Shown here: positions 1 to 8,559 of the stretch, one piece after another
How positions within the stretch are numbered: the first letter of the stretch is position 1
Layout of the letters: every line of letters begins with the position of its first letter
From: Paenibacillus sp.
Lineage (GTDB): Bacteria > Bacillota > Bacilli > Paenibacillales > Paenibacillaceae
Length of the DNA stretch: 64,000 nucleotides
Reading direction: 5' to 3'
NCBI GenBank assembly: GCA_023512345.1
Contig: JAILZT010000011.1
Coordinates: forward strand, 1-64,000
Translations under genes and position numbers: made by a program
Notes under the pieces: model-generated
Databases searched by the model: none
What the model was told of the DNA's origin: nothing
What the model saw: only the letters and a program-made list of their open reading frames with translations

Positions 1-158
1 TTTTGAAACATCTGACGAGAATTTTCATTCTCTGATCATGGTCTTCAAGAAGTCCATGATTTTGGATTTTACTCTCGTAAAATCCCACTCACTCGTTGTT
101 CAGTTTTCAAAGATCAAGTTCTCGTTGTCGGCGACAATGTCTCACCAGCAACTCTTAT
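1..158 (-). promoter_or_regulatory. leader of a 16S rRNA operon (boxA and processing hairpins)
   Basis: Read leftward, this is the untranslated leader just ahead of a 16S rRNA gene that begins beyond the left edge. A boxA-like antitermination element (TGATCTTTGAAAACTG, complement of 101-116) is followed by three hairpins at 65-84, 37-58 and 17-32, as in Bacillota rRNA precursors where such stems guide processing. No mature 16S sequence is inside the window. The assignment rests on the boxA-like motif, the hairpins and the promoters upstream. Confidence 0.75.
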
Positions 159-187
159 AATATATCACATCCAACTGTGTAATGCAA
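159..187 (-). promoter_or_regulatory. rRNA operon promoter, proximal
   Basis: Read leftward, a -35 TTGCAT (182-187) and a -10 TATATT (159-164) are 17 bases apart. The promoter sits directly before the rRNA leader and shares its -10 with the next promoter upstream. Confidence 0.7.
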
Positions 188-244
188 GCTCTTTTTTTCA
201 ACTTCTTTTCGAGCTCGGCATCAACATTTCTTGGCCGGACAATT

Positions 245-273
245 AATATATCATGTCTATCACTATCAAACAA
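245..273 (-). promoter_or_regulatory. rRNA operon promoter, middle
   Basis: Read leftward, -35 TTGTTT (268-273) and -10 TATATT (245-250) are 17 bases apart, with an A/T-rich stretch upstream that could act as an UP element. Tandem promoters are usual for rRNA operons in Bacillota. Confidence 0.65.
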
Positions 274-326
274 GTAGAAATATTTTCCAATGTTTTCACC
301 AGCCAATATAACTGACTGGATTTGTA

Positions 327-355
327 ATACTACACTCTATTCATTAGAAGAACAA
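327..355 (-). promoter_or_regulatory. possible third rRNA operon promoter, distal
   Basis: Read leftward, -35 TTGTTC (350-355) and -10 TAGTAT (327-332) have 17-base spacing. It lies between the stop of the upstream regulator gene and the two better promoters. No clear terminator separates it from that gene, so some read-through into the rRNA operon is possible. Confidence 0.4.
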
Positions 356-429
356 CACTTAATATATTCCAGTGTACAGCCTTTACCTTAGGAGGAGTAT
401 GGAGTTGAATTTATAATAGAAGATATTAT

Positions 430-1833
430 TTAAGTAGCTCTTTCGCCACTCGAATCCAGAACTTCTTCCATTTTCTTTAACTTTCTATAAATAACTGATC
501 TGTCCACGCCTAATTGTTTGGCCGCCTCTGTACCATTTCCCTTACAGGCTTTTAATACTTCTTTAATATAACGACCCTCCACAACTGCCGTGAAGTCTTT
601 TAAATTACTAAGGTTATGTTTATTCTTATCTATAAAATGATCGATTGAAAACCAATCTGCAACATTATCCTCTGCCAGTGGGTTGATCTCCATTTGTTCC
701 GTAACAACAAGCCTCTCAACATAATTTCTTAATTCTCTGGCATTTCCGTGCCATGGCTGGACTAACATCTTTTGAAACTCATCTGCACTTAACATATATT
801 TTTTCCCGTACATTTGATTGAAGTTAGCTATAAAACTTGAGATTAGTCCAACCAAATCCAACTTCCGATTTCGAAGCGGTGGAATATGAATCGGAATTAC
901 ATTAATTCGATAATACAAATCCTCACGAAACAGACCTTTCTTAACCATAGCCCACAAATCTCGATTTGTAGCTGAGATAATTCGACAATTAATAGGTATG
1001 TTACTGATCCCGCCGACTCTTCTCACTTCGTTGTTCTCAAGAACCCGTAATAATTTGACTTGCATTTCCAAGGGCATTTCGGCAATTTCATCTAGAAAAA
1101 GAACCCCGTCATTTGCAATTTCAATCATGCCCTTCTTCTCTTCAGCCTGTCCTGCAAAAGCTCCCTTTTCATAACCAAATAATTCATACTCAAATACAGC
1201 AGGAGGAATGGCTGCACAGTTAATAGCAATAAAAGGCCCGTTCCATTTCTCACTCTTACGATGGATATATTTCGCTATTACTTCTTTGCCCGTTCCCGAC
1301 TCACCAAAAATCAACACTTTACTGTCGTAAGAGGCTATTTGATTGCAGACTTTAATAATTTGTTTCATAGCCAAACTCTCCGCAATAATCCCCGACGTTT
1401 TCCCCACCGCTGCCACTTCATTTAGTTTCTTGCTGATTTGAAGGGATACAAGAGCATTCTCTTCTAAATGAATGTTTTCCTTTTTAAATTCGTTTGAAGA
1501 GGTTACAACAAGCTGGACCTCCCCATCCTTGTCCAATATAGGAATTGCTGTGGAAAATACATGAAACCCTCTAACTGTATTCACTATTCGTGACACTTTT
1601 TGTTTAGTTTGAATCGCTTCCATTGTAATGGAATGTTTATAAAAGCCTGCCTTCACCAAGTCCTGAACGTTGGCTTTTAACAACTCTTCTAAGGGAACCC
1701 CAATGGTTAATGCCGTAAATTCATTTGAGATTAATATATTTCCGTTGGCATCGGTGACAAATAAAGTAGAAGGCAATTCTTGATTAATTTCTTCTACAGA
1801 ACGTTTAGCTGTCTTTTTGATTTTTTTAGTCAT
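430..1833 (-). CDS. sigma-54-type (bEBP) transcriptional activator, PAS-AAA-Fis
   Basis: A bacterial enhancer-binding protein of about 467 residues. An N-terminal PAS-like sensor (roughly residues 20-130) is followed by an AAA+ domain with Walker A GESGTGKE near residue 182 and Walker B VLFLDEIAEM, then a C-terminal Fis-type helix-turn-helix (EAAKQLGVDRSVIYRKL). The family uses ATP hydrolysis to open sigma-54 holoenzyme promoters. The sigma-54-contacting loop, normally GAFTGA, reads GAFAGQ here, which is unusual. It lies last in a leftward cluster with a CoA-transferase, transporter and FabK-like enzyme and probably regulates them. The chosen ATG (1833) has a weak GGGA behind it; a second ATG at 1848 has no visible ribosome site. 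The inducing ligand is unknown. Confidence 0.85.
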   Translation of the reverse strand: MTKKIKKTAKRSVEEINQELPSTLFVTDANGNILISNEFTALTIGVPLEELLKANVQDLVKAGFYKHSITMEAIQTKQKVSRIVNTVRGFHVFSTAIPILDKDGEVQLVVTSSNEFKKENIHLEENALVSLQISKKLNEVAAVGKTSGIIAESLAMKQIIKVCNQIASYDSKVLIFGESGTGKEVIAKYIHRKSEKWNGPFIAINCAAIPPAVFEYELFGYEKGAFAGQAEEKKGMIEIANDGVLFLDEIAEMPLEMQVKLLRVLENNEVRRVGGISNIPINCRIISATNRDLWAMVKKGLFREDLYYRINVIPIHIPPLRNRKLDLVGLISSFIANFNQMYGKKYMLSADEFQKMLVQPWHGNARELRNYVERLVVTEQMEINPLAEDNVADWFSIDHFIDKNKHNLSNLKDFTAVVEGRYIKEVLKACKGNGTEAAKQLGVDRSVIYRKLKKMEEVLDSSGERAT

Positions 1834-1911
1834 AGTTATCAATCCCATATAGTTATATTAACGCCTACTTCATTATAAATTGCAGTTTCCTTTTGCGATA
1901 CCGTTAGAGAA

Positions 1912-1955
1912 AAAAAGCCAAACAGTATCAACATTTAAGATACCATTCGGCTTTT
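1912..1955 (-). terminator. terminator after the FabK-like gene
   Basis: An imperfect hairpin with arms AAAAGCC and GGCTTTT, whose inner part pairs with G-U wobbles, runs leftward into a T tract. It would separate the FabK-like gene from the activator gene. Confidence 0.6.
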
Positions 1956-1971
1956 ACGATACAGAATTTTA

Positions 1972-2916
1972 TTATGCCCCAATAATAGATAATTTCCCCA
2001 TGTTTTCTAGAACTGTTTGAGCTTCTTCAAACATTGTAGTAATCATTTCTTCAGCAGTTGTAATTTCATTACACATCCCACAAATTTGTCCGGCCATTAC
2101 TGAACCATGTTCAGTATCTCCTTCGAACACCGCTTTACGCAAAGAACCCAAGCTTAATTTCTCTAACTCTTCACGAGAAGCATTTTCGTTTTCAAGTTTT
2201 AGAAATTCCGCAATCATACTATTTTTAATACTTCTTACAGGCCCCCCTAAGCTGCGGCCCGTAACCGTTGTACTCGTATCATCAGCTGCAATCACTGCTT
2301 GTTTGAAGTTCTCGTGAGTAGGACATTCAACTGTAGCTAAGAAACGAGTCCCAACTTGAACCCCTTGAGCTCCTAAGGCAAAAGCTGCTGCAACACCACG
2401 ACCATCAGCAATTCCTCCGGCTCCGATAACCGGAATGGAAACAGCACTAACAACTTGTGGGAGCAGGGCCATAGTCGTTGTTTCACCCACATGGCCGCCA
2501 GCTTCAGTTCCCTCAGCTACAATCGCATCAACCCCTAAAGCTTCCATCTTCTTGGCGATTTTTACAGAGGGTACTACTGGAATTACGATAATACCGTTCT
2601 CTTTAAGGATTTTCATGTATGGTGCAGGAGTGCCTGCGCCTGTGGTAACAATTTTGACTCCTTCTTCTATAATTACTTGAATGAGCTCAGGAATGTTGTT
2701 CATCATTAACATCAGGTTTACAGCAAACGGTTTGTTCGTACTCTCTTTGACCTTGCGGATCTCATCACGGAGACGTTCAGTCGAAAAGCCGCCTGATCCG
2801 ATAATGCCCAATCCACCCGCATTAGAAACAGCACCTACTAGTGGGGAGACAGCAATTTGAGCCATACCTCCTTGAAAGATAGGATATTTAATACCTAGTA
2901 ATTTTGTAATTGACAT
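1972..2916 (-). CDS. FabK-like enoyl-ACP reductase II / nitronate monooxygenase family flavoprotein
   Basis: An FMN-dependent TIM-barrel enzyme of 314 residues. The start KLLGIKYPIFQGGM, the AEGTEAGGHVG segment with its catalytic-type histidine, and the flavin-binding VIGAGGIADGRG and GVQVGTRF motifs are shared by FabK (NADH-dependent reduction of trans-2-enoyl-ACP) and by nitronate monooxygenases. The overall sequence looks closer to FabK. It follows the transporter gene by 35 bases and has a good GGAGG site. In this neighbourhood it may act on a catabolic substrate rather than in fatty acid synthesis; that part is inference. Confidence 0.8.
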   Translation of the reverse strand: MSITKLLGIKYPIFQGGMAQIAVSPLVGAVSNAGGLGIIGSGGFSTERLRDEIRKVKESTNKPFAVNLMLMMNNIPELIQVIIEEGVKIVTTGAGTPAPYMKILKENGIIVIPVVPSVKIAKKMEALGVDAIVAEGTEAGGHVGETTTMALLPQVVSAVSIPVIGAGGIADGRGVAAAFALGAQGVQVGTRFLATVECPTHENFKQAVIAADDTSTTVTGRSLGGPVRSIKNSMIAEFLKLENENASREELEKLSLGSLRKAVFEGDTEHGSVMAGQICGMCNEITTAEEMITTMFEEAQTVLENMGKLSIIGA

Positions 2917-2951
2917 TTTAGAATTCCTCCATGCTTTTAGTTATAAACTTT

Positions 2952-4190
2952 TTATGCAGCTTTAGTGTTTTCCGGTGTTGTAAGTGGTTGTTTTTCCATC
3001 GCTTTGAAAACAAATGTTAATGCAAAACCGACTAAGGAGATTACAAGAGCGATGTAAAAAGCGTTCGTGAACATTCCATCGTTTGCTACAGCAACCTTGT
3101 TCGCAATTCTCGGTCCAAAGAATGCTGCTCCCGAGTAACCAATAAAGGTGACACCATAGTTAACTCCGTAATACTTCATTCCAAATTTCTCACCTACAAT
3201 AGAAGGGAAGATTCCCATTGTTCCTCCGAAGCATAATCCAATACCTACGATAGCTATCGCAAACCCGGCTACTGATGTAGACAAAGCTATGGTCAGCATC
3301 ATACTTGCTATAACCAAGTAGATCATCATCAAGCATTTTACACGCCCAATCTTATCTGACACAGCCCCCCAGAAAACACGACCTATGCAGTTACTTAAAG
3401 AGTACAAACTTACATATAGCGCTGCAGCTGCCGCTGAAAGTCCAAACATTTTCTGACCTATTACAGAAGCATTAGCTGTTACCATCATTCCTGACAATGC
3501 TCCGATTAAGAATAAGCAGGCAATTACATAGAATAAAGGTCTCTTGATCATTTCATACCACGGGATGTTAACCCCACCTTTAGATGCTGTTGCAACAGGA
3601 GGTGTCCACCCTTGAGGGATATAACCGACCGGAGATGGTTTTACTAAAAGAGATACACTTAAAATAACTGCTAAAAATGCAACACCCATCATTACTAATG
3701 CAGATTGGACACCATTATTGGTAATTAACGCATTGGCTATAGGTGCAATAACGATGGTTCCACCGCCATATCCCGCTGTTACAATTCCTACTGCTAACCC
3801 TCTTTTATCTGGGAATAGCTTAACTGTGTTACCTATTGTAGCTGAATACACGATTCCCTGGCCTACCCCTGTAATTACACCATAGGTGATATAGAGCATC
3901 CATGGTGCGGTTGCCAAGCCAGACAGGATAAATCCAAGCCCGAACATTGCTCCGCCAATGACTATCGCCTTTTTGGCTCCTCCTCTATCCACCAACTTAC
4001 CACCCAAAATCATGGGAATTGGAGATATCGCGGCGTTAATAGTAAATGCCAACATAATATCGCCCATAGAAACATCGAATACTTTCGTTAACGGCAGTGC
4101 AAAAATACTAAATGCGTATACTGCACCCACACAGATATTAATAATCGTCGATGCAATCAATATCCTCCACCGATTCAACACTTCATTCAT
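2952..4190 (-). CDS. OFA-family major facilitator transporter
   Basis: A 412-residue integral membrane protein with about twelve hydrophobic segments. Its N-terminus (NRWRILIASTIINICVGAVY) and the VDRGGAKKAI loop match the oxalate/formate antiporter (OFA) branch of the major facilitator superfamily. OFA members carry small monocarboxylates or dicarboxylates. It lies 41 bases after the CoA-transferase, with a ribosome site GAGAGGAA, so it probably imports or exchanges the acid that the transferase activates. The substrate cannot be read from the sequence. Confidence 0.85.
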   Translation of the reverse strand: MNEVLNRWRILIASTIINICVGAVYAFSIFALPLTKVFDVSMGDIMLAFTINAAISPIPMILGGKLVDRGGAKKAIVIGGAMFGLGFILSGLATAPWMLYITYGVITGVGQGIVYSATIGNTVKLFPDKRGLAVGIVTAGYGGGTIVIAPIANALITNNGVQSALVMMGVAFLAVILSVSLLVKPSPVGYIPQGWTPPVATASKGGVNIPWYEMIKRPLFYVIACLFLIGALSGMMVTANASVIGQKMFGLSAAAAALYVSLYSLSNCIGRVFWGAVSDKIGRVKCLMMIYLVIASMMLTIALSTSVAGFAIAIVGIGLCFGGTMGIFPSIVGEKFGMKYYGVNYGVTFIGYSGAAFFGPRIANKVAVANDGMFTNAFYIALVISLVGFALTFVFKAMEKQPLTTPENTKAA

Positions 4191-4231
4191 GTCATCATTC
4201 CTCTCTATTGTTTATCACATATTTTCATGTA

Positions 4232-5824
4232 TTAATGATTACCGACTTCCAACAAAACTTTGTTCTTCTCCGCAATAATAGACTTCAGTTTTCCCCAGTT
4301 CTCCTCGAACATGGCGCGATCCATTTCTTTCAGGTTTGGTGAGATGACCGGTTCAAAATCCATCTGATCTAAAATATGCGTTTGAAGGTCAACCCCCGGT
4401 GCGATCTCAATCAAAGTAACTTTTCCATCTTGCAGTTCGAATACAGCGCGCTCTGTAACATAAACAACTGGTTGTTTTACTTTTGCGGCATATGACCCAC
4501 TGAACGTGATTTGTTGCACCTTCTTAATAAATTTCTTTGCTTTTCCTTCTTGTACAATATGCAATTTCCCATTCTCTACCTTGACCTCTAGACCACCTGC
4601 AGTAAATGTACCGGCAAAAACAAGTTTTTTGGCAGCTTGGGAAATATTGATGAACCCACCGCATCCGGCTACACGAGTTCCAAATTTACTGACATTTACA
4701 TTACCAAACTCATCTGTCTGAGCTAGACCAAGCACGGATAAATCAATCCCGCCACCATCATAAAAATCAAACTGTGCATCATGATCTACAATGGCCTCAG
4801 AGTTAAAAGCATGACCGAAATCCTTCAGGCTAGCTGGCACACCACCAATGGATCCTGCCTCTGTAGTTAGAATTAGCTGATCGCTTACTCCCTCTTCTGC
4901 TGCTATTGTCGCAACGTTAACAGGAATACCTACCCCAAGGTTCAAGATAGTGTTGGGTACAAGTTCAACTGCAGTTCGACGGGAAATGATTTTACGCTCA
5001 TCTAACGGTATAGTTTCCAGGTTCTCAATAGGTACTTTTACATGTCCAGAGAAGGCCGGGTTATAATAGGTGTTTTCAGTCTGAAAGTGATTTTCCGGTT
5101 TAGAAACCACAATATAATCTACTAAAATCCCAGGTACTTTAACGTCTTTCGGATTAAGAGTGCCTTGCTTAGCAACCGTTTCCACTTGAGCGATGACAAT
5201 GCCTCCGGAGTTACGAACAGCCTGAGCAATAGGCAGAACTTCCATATGAAGACCTTCCTTTTCAAGCGTTAAGTTCCCCTTCTCGTCAGCAACGGTTCCG
5301 CGGATCAATGCAACTTGAATGGGGAAAGATTTGTATAATAACCATTCTTCACCCTCTAATTCAATCACTTTTACGATGTCTTCCTTTGTAGATGGAGACA
5401 TTTTGCCGCCTTCTACCCGAGGATCAACAAACGTATCTATACCCACTTTAGTAATAACACCTGGGCGTTTAGCTGCGATTTCACGGTACAGTTGCGTAAT
5501 GACACCTTGGGGCAAATTGTATGCCTCACATTTGTCTTCCTCAATGAGTTTCGCCATCCCAGGGGAAGCGATTGCAATCCCGCCAATCCACCGTTTGGTT
5601 AGTCCTTCATGACCCAAGTGACTCATTCCTTTGTCACGACGGTTACCTACTGCACTAGCGTGCATCACAGTTAGGTTCTTCGGATGCCCTGTCTGTAAGA
5701 ATCGTTCTTCAATGGCAATTCCCATTTCTTCTGCCCAACAAGCTAATCCAAAACCACTTGCTGCAACTGTATCCCCATCCTGAATCAACTCCGCGGCTTT
5801 TGCGGCTGAAATTACTTTTGTCAA
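4232..5824 (-). CDS. acyl-CoA:acetate/3-ketoacid (propionate-type) CoA-transferase
   Basis: A fused alpha-beta family I CoA-transferase of about 530 residues, the usual length of propionate CoA-transferase/YdiF enzymes. It moves CoA from a donor such as acetyl-CoA to a short-chain acid. The glutamate of TTEAGSIGGVPA is the expected catalytic residue that forms the glutamyl-CoA intermediate, and the first half carries VAASGFGLACWAEE. The start is taken as TTG at 5824 (MTKVISAAKAAELI), eight bases after GAGGGAG; the in-frame GTG at 5833 is too close to that site. It is the first gene of the transferase-transporter-FabK cluster and is preceded by a promoter with two inverted repeats. Confidence 0.88.
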   Translation of the reverse strand: MTKVISAAKAAELIQDGDTVAASGFGLACWAEEMGIAIEERFLQTGHPKNLTVMHASAVGNRRDKGMSHLGHEGLTKRWIGGIAIASPGMAKLIEEDKCEAYNLPQGVITQLYREIAAKRPGVITKVGIDTFVDPRVEGGKMSPSTKEDIVKVIELEGEEWLLYKSFPIQVALIRGTVADEKGNLTLEKEGLHMEVLPIAQAVRNSGGIVIAQVETVAKQGTLNPKDVKVPGILVDYIVVSKPENHFQTENTYYNPAFSGHVKVPIENLETIPLDERKIISRRTAVELVPNTILNLGVGIPVNVATIAAEEGVSDQLILTTEAGSIGGVPASLKDFGHAFNSEAIVDHDAQFDFYDGGGIDLSVLGLAQTDEFGNVNVSKFGTRVAGCGGFINISQAAKKLVFAGTFTAGGLEVKVENGKLHIVQEGKAKKFIKKVQQITFSGSYAAKVKQPVVYVTERAVFELQDGKVTLIEIAPGVDLQTHILDQMDFEPVISPNLKEMDRAMFEENWGKLKSIIAEKNKVLLEVGNH

Positions 5825-5843
5825 TTTTCCCACTCCCTCTTTT

Positions 5844-5859
5844 TGTGAATGTTTTCACA
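5844..5859. promoter_or_regulatory. inverted repeat in the CoA-transferase leader
   Basis: TGTGAA-TGTT-TTCACA is a perfect 6-base inverted repeat just upstream of the ribosome site. It resembles a cre site with two mismatches but could also bind a dedicated regulator. Its centre lies 63 bases from the next repeat, about six helical turns. Confidence 0.45.
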
Positions 5860-5907
5860 TCAATGCAAAAACATAAGAACTGAATTTCTCTAAGGGTATA
5901 AACTCTC

Positions 5908-5921
5908 GTGAAACATTTCAC
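5908..5921. promoter_or_regulatory. inverted repeat operator next to the CoA-transferase promoter
   Basis: GTGAAA-CA-TTTCAC is a perfect palindrome immediately downstream of the predicted -10 (5928-5933), near the transcription start. This position fits a repressor or roadblock more than an upstream activator site. Confidence 0.5.
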
Positions 5922-5927
5922 AACGTC

Positions 5928-5956
5928 ATACTATTACAGAAAATATATGGGGTCAA
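5928..5956 (-). promoter_or_regulatory. sigma-A-like promoter of the CoA-transferase cluster
   Basis: Read leftward, -35 TTGACC (5951-5956) and -10 TAGTAT (5928-5933) are 17 bases apart. By eye I found no -24/-12 (GG-10-GC) sigma-54 element between 5834 and 6378. Confidence 0.5.
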
Positions 5957-6377
5957 GGCTCCAAAAAACAGCTTAAATTCAAACCTTTTAAGTGTAGATA
6001 TTTTGCGACTCCCCTCTTTAAGGGCAAGCTGTTGACAAGCATTTTAACCCTGATAACTTCAAATTCAGCTGAATTGAACACGTAATATCACTCCCCCTTT
6101 TTCCTGCATCGCCTTCAATCACTGTCGCAAAATAACAACACCATTACATCCACAATCAACATCTATAAAAATACCCATGAGGATGATTCTTCTCGTTCAT
6201 TAAAATTCGCATAACCCATCATAGTGAATATAGATTTTTGCAAAATTTCACGGTGAAAAAAATAAAAATAATTTTTTAAATATGCATCATTTGCATTTTC
6301 ACAACAGCTTAAAGCGTAGAAAAATCCCTTTTTTTGTATACGCTTTATCGTGAAACAGGCCGCCAGGTAGCAAAACA
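5957..6377. other. A/T-rich intergenic stretch without a convincing gene
   Basis: Part of a 620-base gap between the CoA-transferase and the metal ATPase. It holds one more palindrome, TTTCAC-G-GTGAAA at 6246-6258, with the same half-sites as the two operators downstream but in the opposite order. No small gene with a ribosome site was seen. Confidence 0.5.
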
Positions 6378-6420
6378 AAAACTAGCCAATCTCCAAGAAC
6401 GCGGAGACTGGCTAGTTTTT
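6378..6420. terminator. terminator after the metal ATPase gene
   Basis: A strong hairpin (AAAACTAGCC ... GGCTAGTTTT, inner stem TCTCC/GGAGA) has T runs in both directions. It follows the leftward ATPase gene by about 25 bases. Confidence 0.85.
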
Positions 6421-6445
6421 TATAACTATAAAGCTAAATTTATAT

Positions 6446-8353
6446 CTATCTTAACAATCGGAGTCCACTCAAAATCACCAGCAATGTGCTGCCTTCGTGA
6501 CTGACCACTCCCGATGGGAGATTAATTCCGCCTAAAAAGTTAGAAATAACCAAGATCAGAATAACGGCAAGTGCAAATGTAATGTTTTGCTTAATTACCC
6601 GGCCGGTTCTCTGACCTAGAGAAATCGCGAAGGGGATTTTGGTAATATCGTCAGTCATAAGCACGACATTAGCCGTTTCCATGGCTACATCCGAACCCGC
6701 TGCTCCCATAGCAATTCCCACTGCAGATACTGCCAAAGCTGGAGCATCATTAACGCCGTCACCGACCATAGCTACCTTACCATACTCCGCTGTTAATTTT
6801 TTGATCATTTGCAGCTTTTGGTCAGGCAATAGTTCAGCGTATACTTCATCAACACCCGCAAGCTTCCCGATTACCTGTGCCGTAGCCTTGGAGTCACCTG
6901 TGAGCATCACTACCCGTTTATTCATTTTCTTAAGCTGCTGGATTGCTTCCCTCGCATTTACACGCAATGTATCCTGAACGGCCAGCATTCCCGCAAAATG
7001 TCCACCAGCCTCCACGAATATAACTGTTTTGCCTTCAGCTTCCAACCGCGCAGCCTCACCTAAACGTTCGGAATCGATAGATAGGTCTGGGAGCAATCCT
7101 ATTTTGCCAATACGACATTCGATTTCATTCACTTTACCTAGTACACCTAGTCCGGTTACAGCCTGCATTGCAGTTGCTGATTCAAGTAAAAGGTCCTTGG
7201 ACCTAGCAGCTTCTACAATAGATTTGGCAATGGGGTGCTCCGATAAATACTCTAAGGATGCCGCGAGTCTAAGCAAGGATTCCTCTGAATAATCATTAGC
7301 AGGAAGGATATCGGTAACTTTCGGTTTTCCTTCGGTTAATGTACCAGTCTTATCAAAAGCCACCGTGCTAATCTGACCCATCTGCTCCAAATGCACTCCC
7401 CCTTTGAATAGCACTCCTTTCCTTGCTCCATTAGAGATACCCGAAAGAATAGCCGGCATAATGGAAGAAACAAGCGCACAAGGGGATGCGACCACCAAAA
7501 AAATCATGGCCCGATAAATAGTTGACTCCCAAGTCCAATCGAGAATGAAAGGCGGAACAATCATTAACAGTAACGCTATTGCTACAACCGATTTTGCATA
7601 AATCCCTTCAAAACGTTCCACAAATAATTGAGTGGGCGGAAGCTCATTTTTAGCCTCTTGCACCATATGTATAATACGAGAAAGCAGAGTATCTTCTGCA
7701 CTTTTGCTGACCACAATCCTTAGTGCTCCCTGTCCATTCATCGTTCCGGCATATACGATATCGTTCACCGATTTATCCACCGGAATAGACTCACCTGTAA
7801 TCGAGGCTTGATCCACCGCGGAGTGGCCCTCGATGATGTTGCCGTCACAAGGAATTCGCTCACCGGGTCTAACCAGCACGAGGTCACCGGTAATCAGTTG
7901 GTCTGCTTTTACTCTAGATTCATTACCTTCCCTAATGACCACAGCTTCCTCAGGACGGATTTTCAGAATGGAAGCAATCTCTTGGTTCGTCTTTTCCATC
8001 GTGTAATCTTCCAGAGCACCGCTTAAACAGAAAATAAAAATAAGAACCGCTCCATCAAGCCAATACCCTATACATGCAGCACCAATGGCCGCGACGACCA
8101 TCAACAAGTCTACATCTAGATCCTTTTCCTGAATTAAAGTCTGCATTCCTTCCAAAGCCTTACGATAACCCCCGATTACATAAGCAAATACAAAAAACAT
8201 AACTTCCAGTACATAGAGGTCCTTCCTACCCATGAACCAAGCTAGAACAATAAAAAGGAAGCAGGCTGCAGCAATAAATAGTCCACTATGTCTCTCCCAT
8301 AAAACTTTGAAAGATTCGTTTTCTTTTTTGTTTACATGTAATACTTGTTCCAT
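6446..8353 (-). CDS. pfeT: P1B-4-type metal-exporting ATPase (PfeT/ZosA-like)
   Basis: A 635-residue heavy-metal P-type ATPase without an N-terminal CxxC metal-binding domain. It has the phosphorylation motif DKTGT near residue 334, TGES in the actuator domain, and TGD and GDGVNDAP in the nucleotide region. The membrane metal site is SPC (ASPCALV, near residue 291) rather than CPC, and the last helix has HEGST (near 617). SPC plus HEG(S/G)T is the signature of group P1B-4, which exports Fe(II), Co(II) and sometimes Zn(II); Bacillus PfeT (formerly ZosA) protects against iron and peroxide. The start is ATG 8353 with GGAG eight bases upstream, not the in-frame GTG at 8362. A Fur-family box lies at the promoter. 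Iron as the main substrate is inferred. Confidence 0.88.
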   Translation of the reverse strand: MEQVLHVNKKENESFKVLWERHSGLFIAAACFLFIVLAWFMGRKDLYVLEVMFFVFAYVIGGYRKALEGMQTLIQEKDLDVDLLMVVAAIGAACIGYWLDGAVLIFIFCLSGALEDYTMEKTNQEIASILKIRPEEAVVIREGNESRVKADQLITGDLVLVRPGERIPCDGNIIEGHSAVDQASITGESIPVDKSVNDIVYAGTMNGQGALRIVVSKSAEDTLLSRIIHMVQEAKNELPPTQLFVERFEGIYAKSVVAIALLLMIVPPFILDWTWESTIYRAMIFLVVASPCALVSSIMPAILSGISNGARKGVLFKGGVHLEQMGQISTVAFDKTGTLTEGKPKVTDILPANDYSEESLLRLAASLEYLSEHPIAKSIVEAARSKDLLLESATAMQAVTGLGVLGKVNEIECRIGKIGLLPDLSIDSERLGEAARLEAEGKTVIFVEAGGHFAGMLAVQDTLRVNAREAIQQLKKMNKRVVMLTGDSKATAQVIGKLAGVDEVYAELLPDQKLQMIKKLTAEYGKVAMVGDGVNDAPALAVSAVGIAMGAAGSDVAMETANVVLMTDDITKIPFAISLGQRTGRVIKQNITFALAVILILVISNFLGGINLPSGVVSHEGSTLLVILSGLRLLR

Positions 8354-8392
8354 TTTGCACACTCCTTTTTTATATGATGAATAAAGCCTTAT

Positions 8393-8407
8393 TGAGAATA
8401 CTTCTCA
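8393..8407. promoter_or_regulatory. Fur/PerR-type operator of the ATPase gene
   Basis: TGAGAATACTTCTCA is a perfect inverted repeat in the 7-1-7 format of Fur, Zur and PerR boxes (consensus TGATAATNATTATCA). Read leftward, a -35 TTGGAG and a -10 TATTCT with 17-base spacing place the -10 inside the box, so a bound regulator would occlude the promoter. Confidence 0.6.
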
Positions 8408-8559
8408 TTATTTTATCCTCCAATGGAGGAAACTGTATATACATGTTCATCAACCAATGTGACAAAAATAATAATTTTCAGAAACAATATGGTATGATAT
8501 TTTTATTACAAATAAAAGGAAATTAAGCTTCTAGACAATTTGTTGAGAGGAGTTTGATC

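Noticed and set aside
6163..6378. 71-codon leftward frame in the gap before the CoA-transferase
   Set aside because: A/T-rich low-complexity peptide, no ribosome site, and it runs into the terminator region of the ATPase gene.
5834..6378. Sigma-54 (-24/-12) promoter for the CoA-transferase cluster
   Set aside because: No GG-N10-GC arrangement with the surrounding consensus was found; the nearest candidates have 11 or 12 base spacing.
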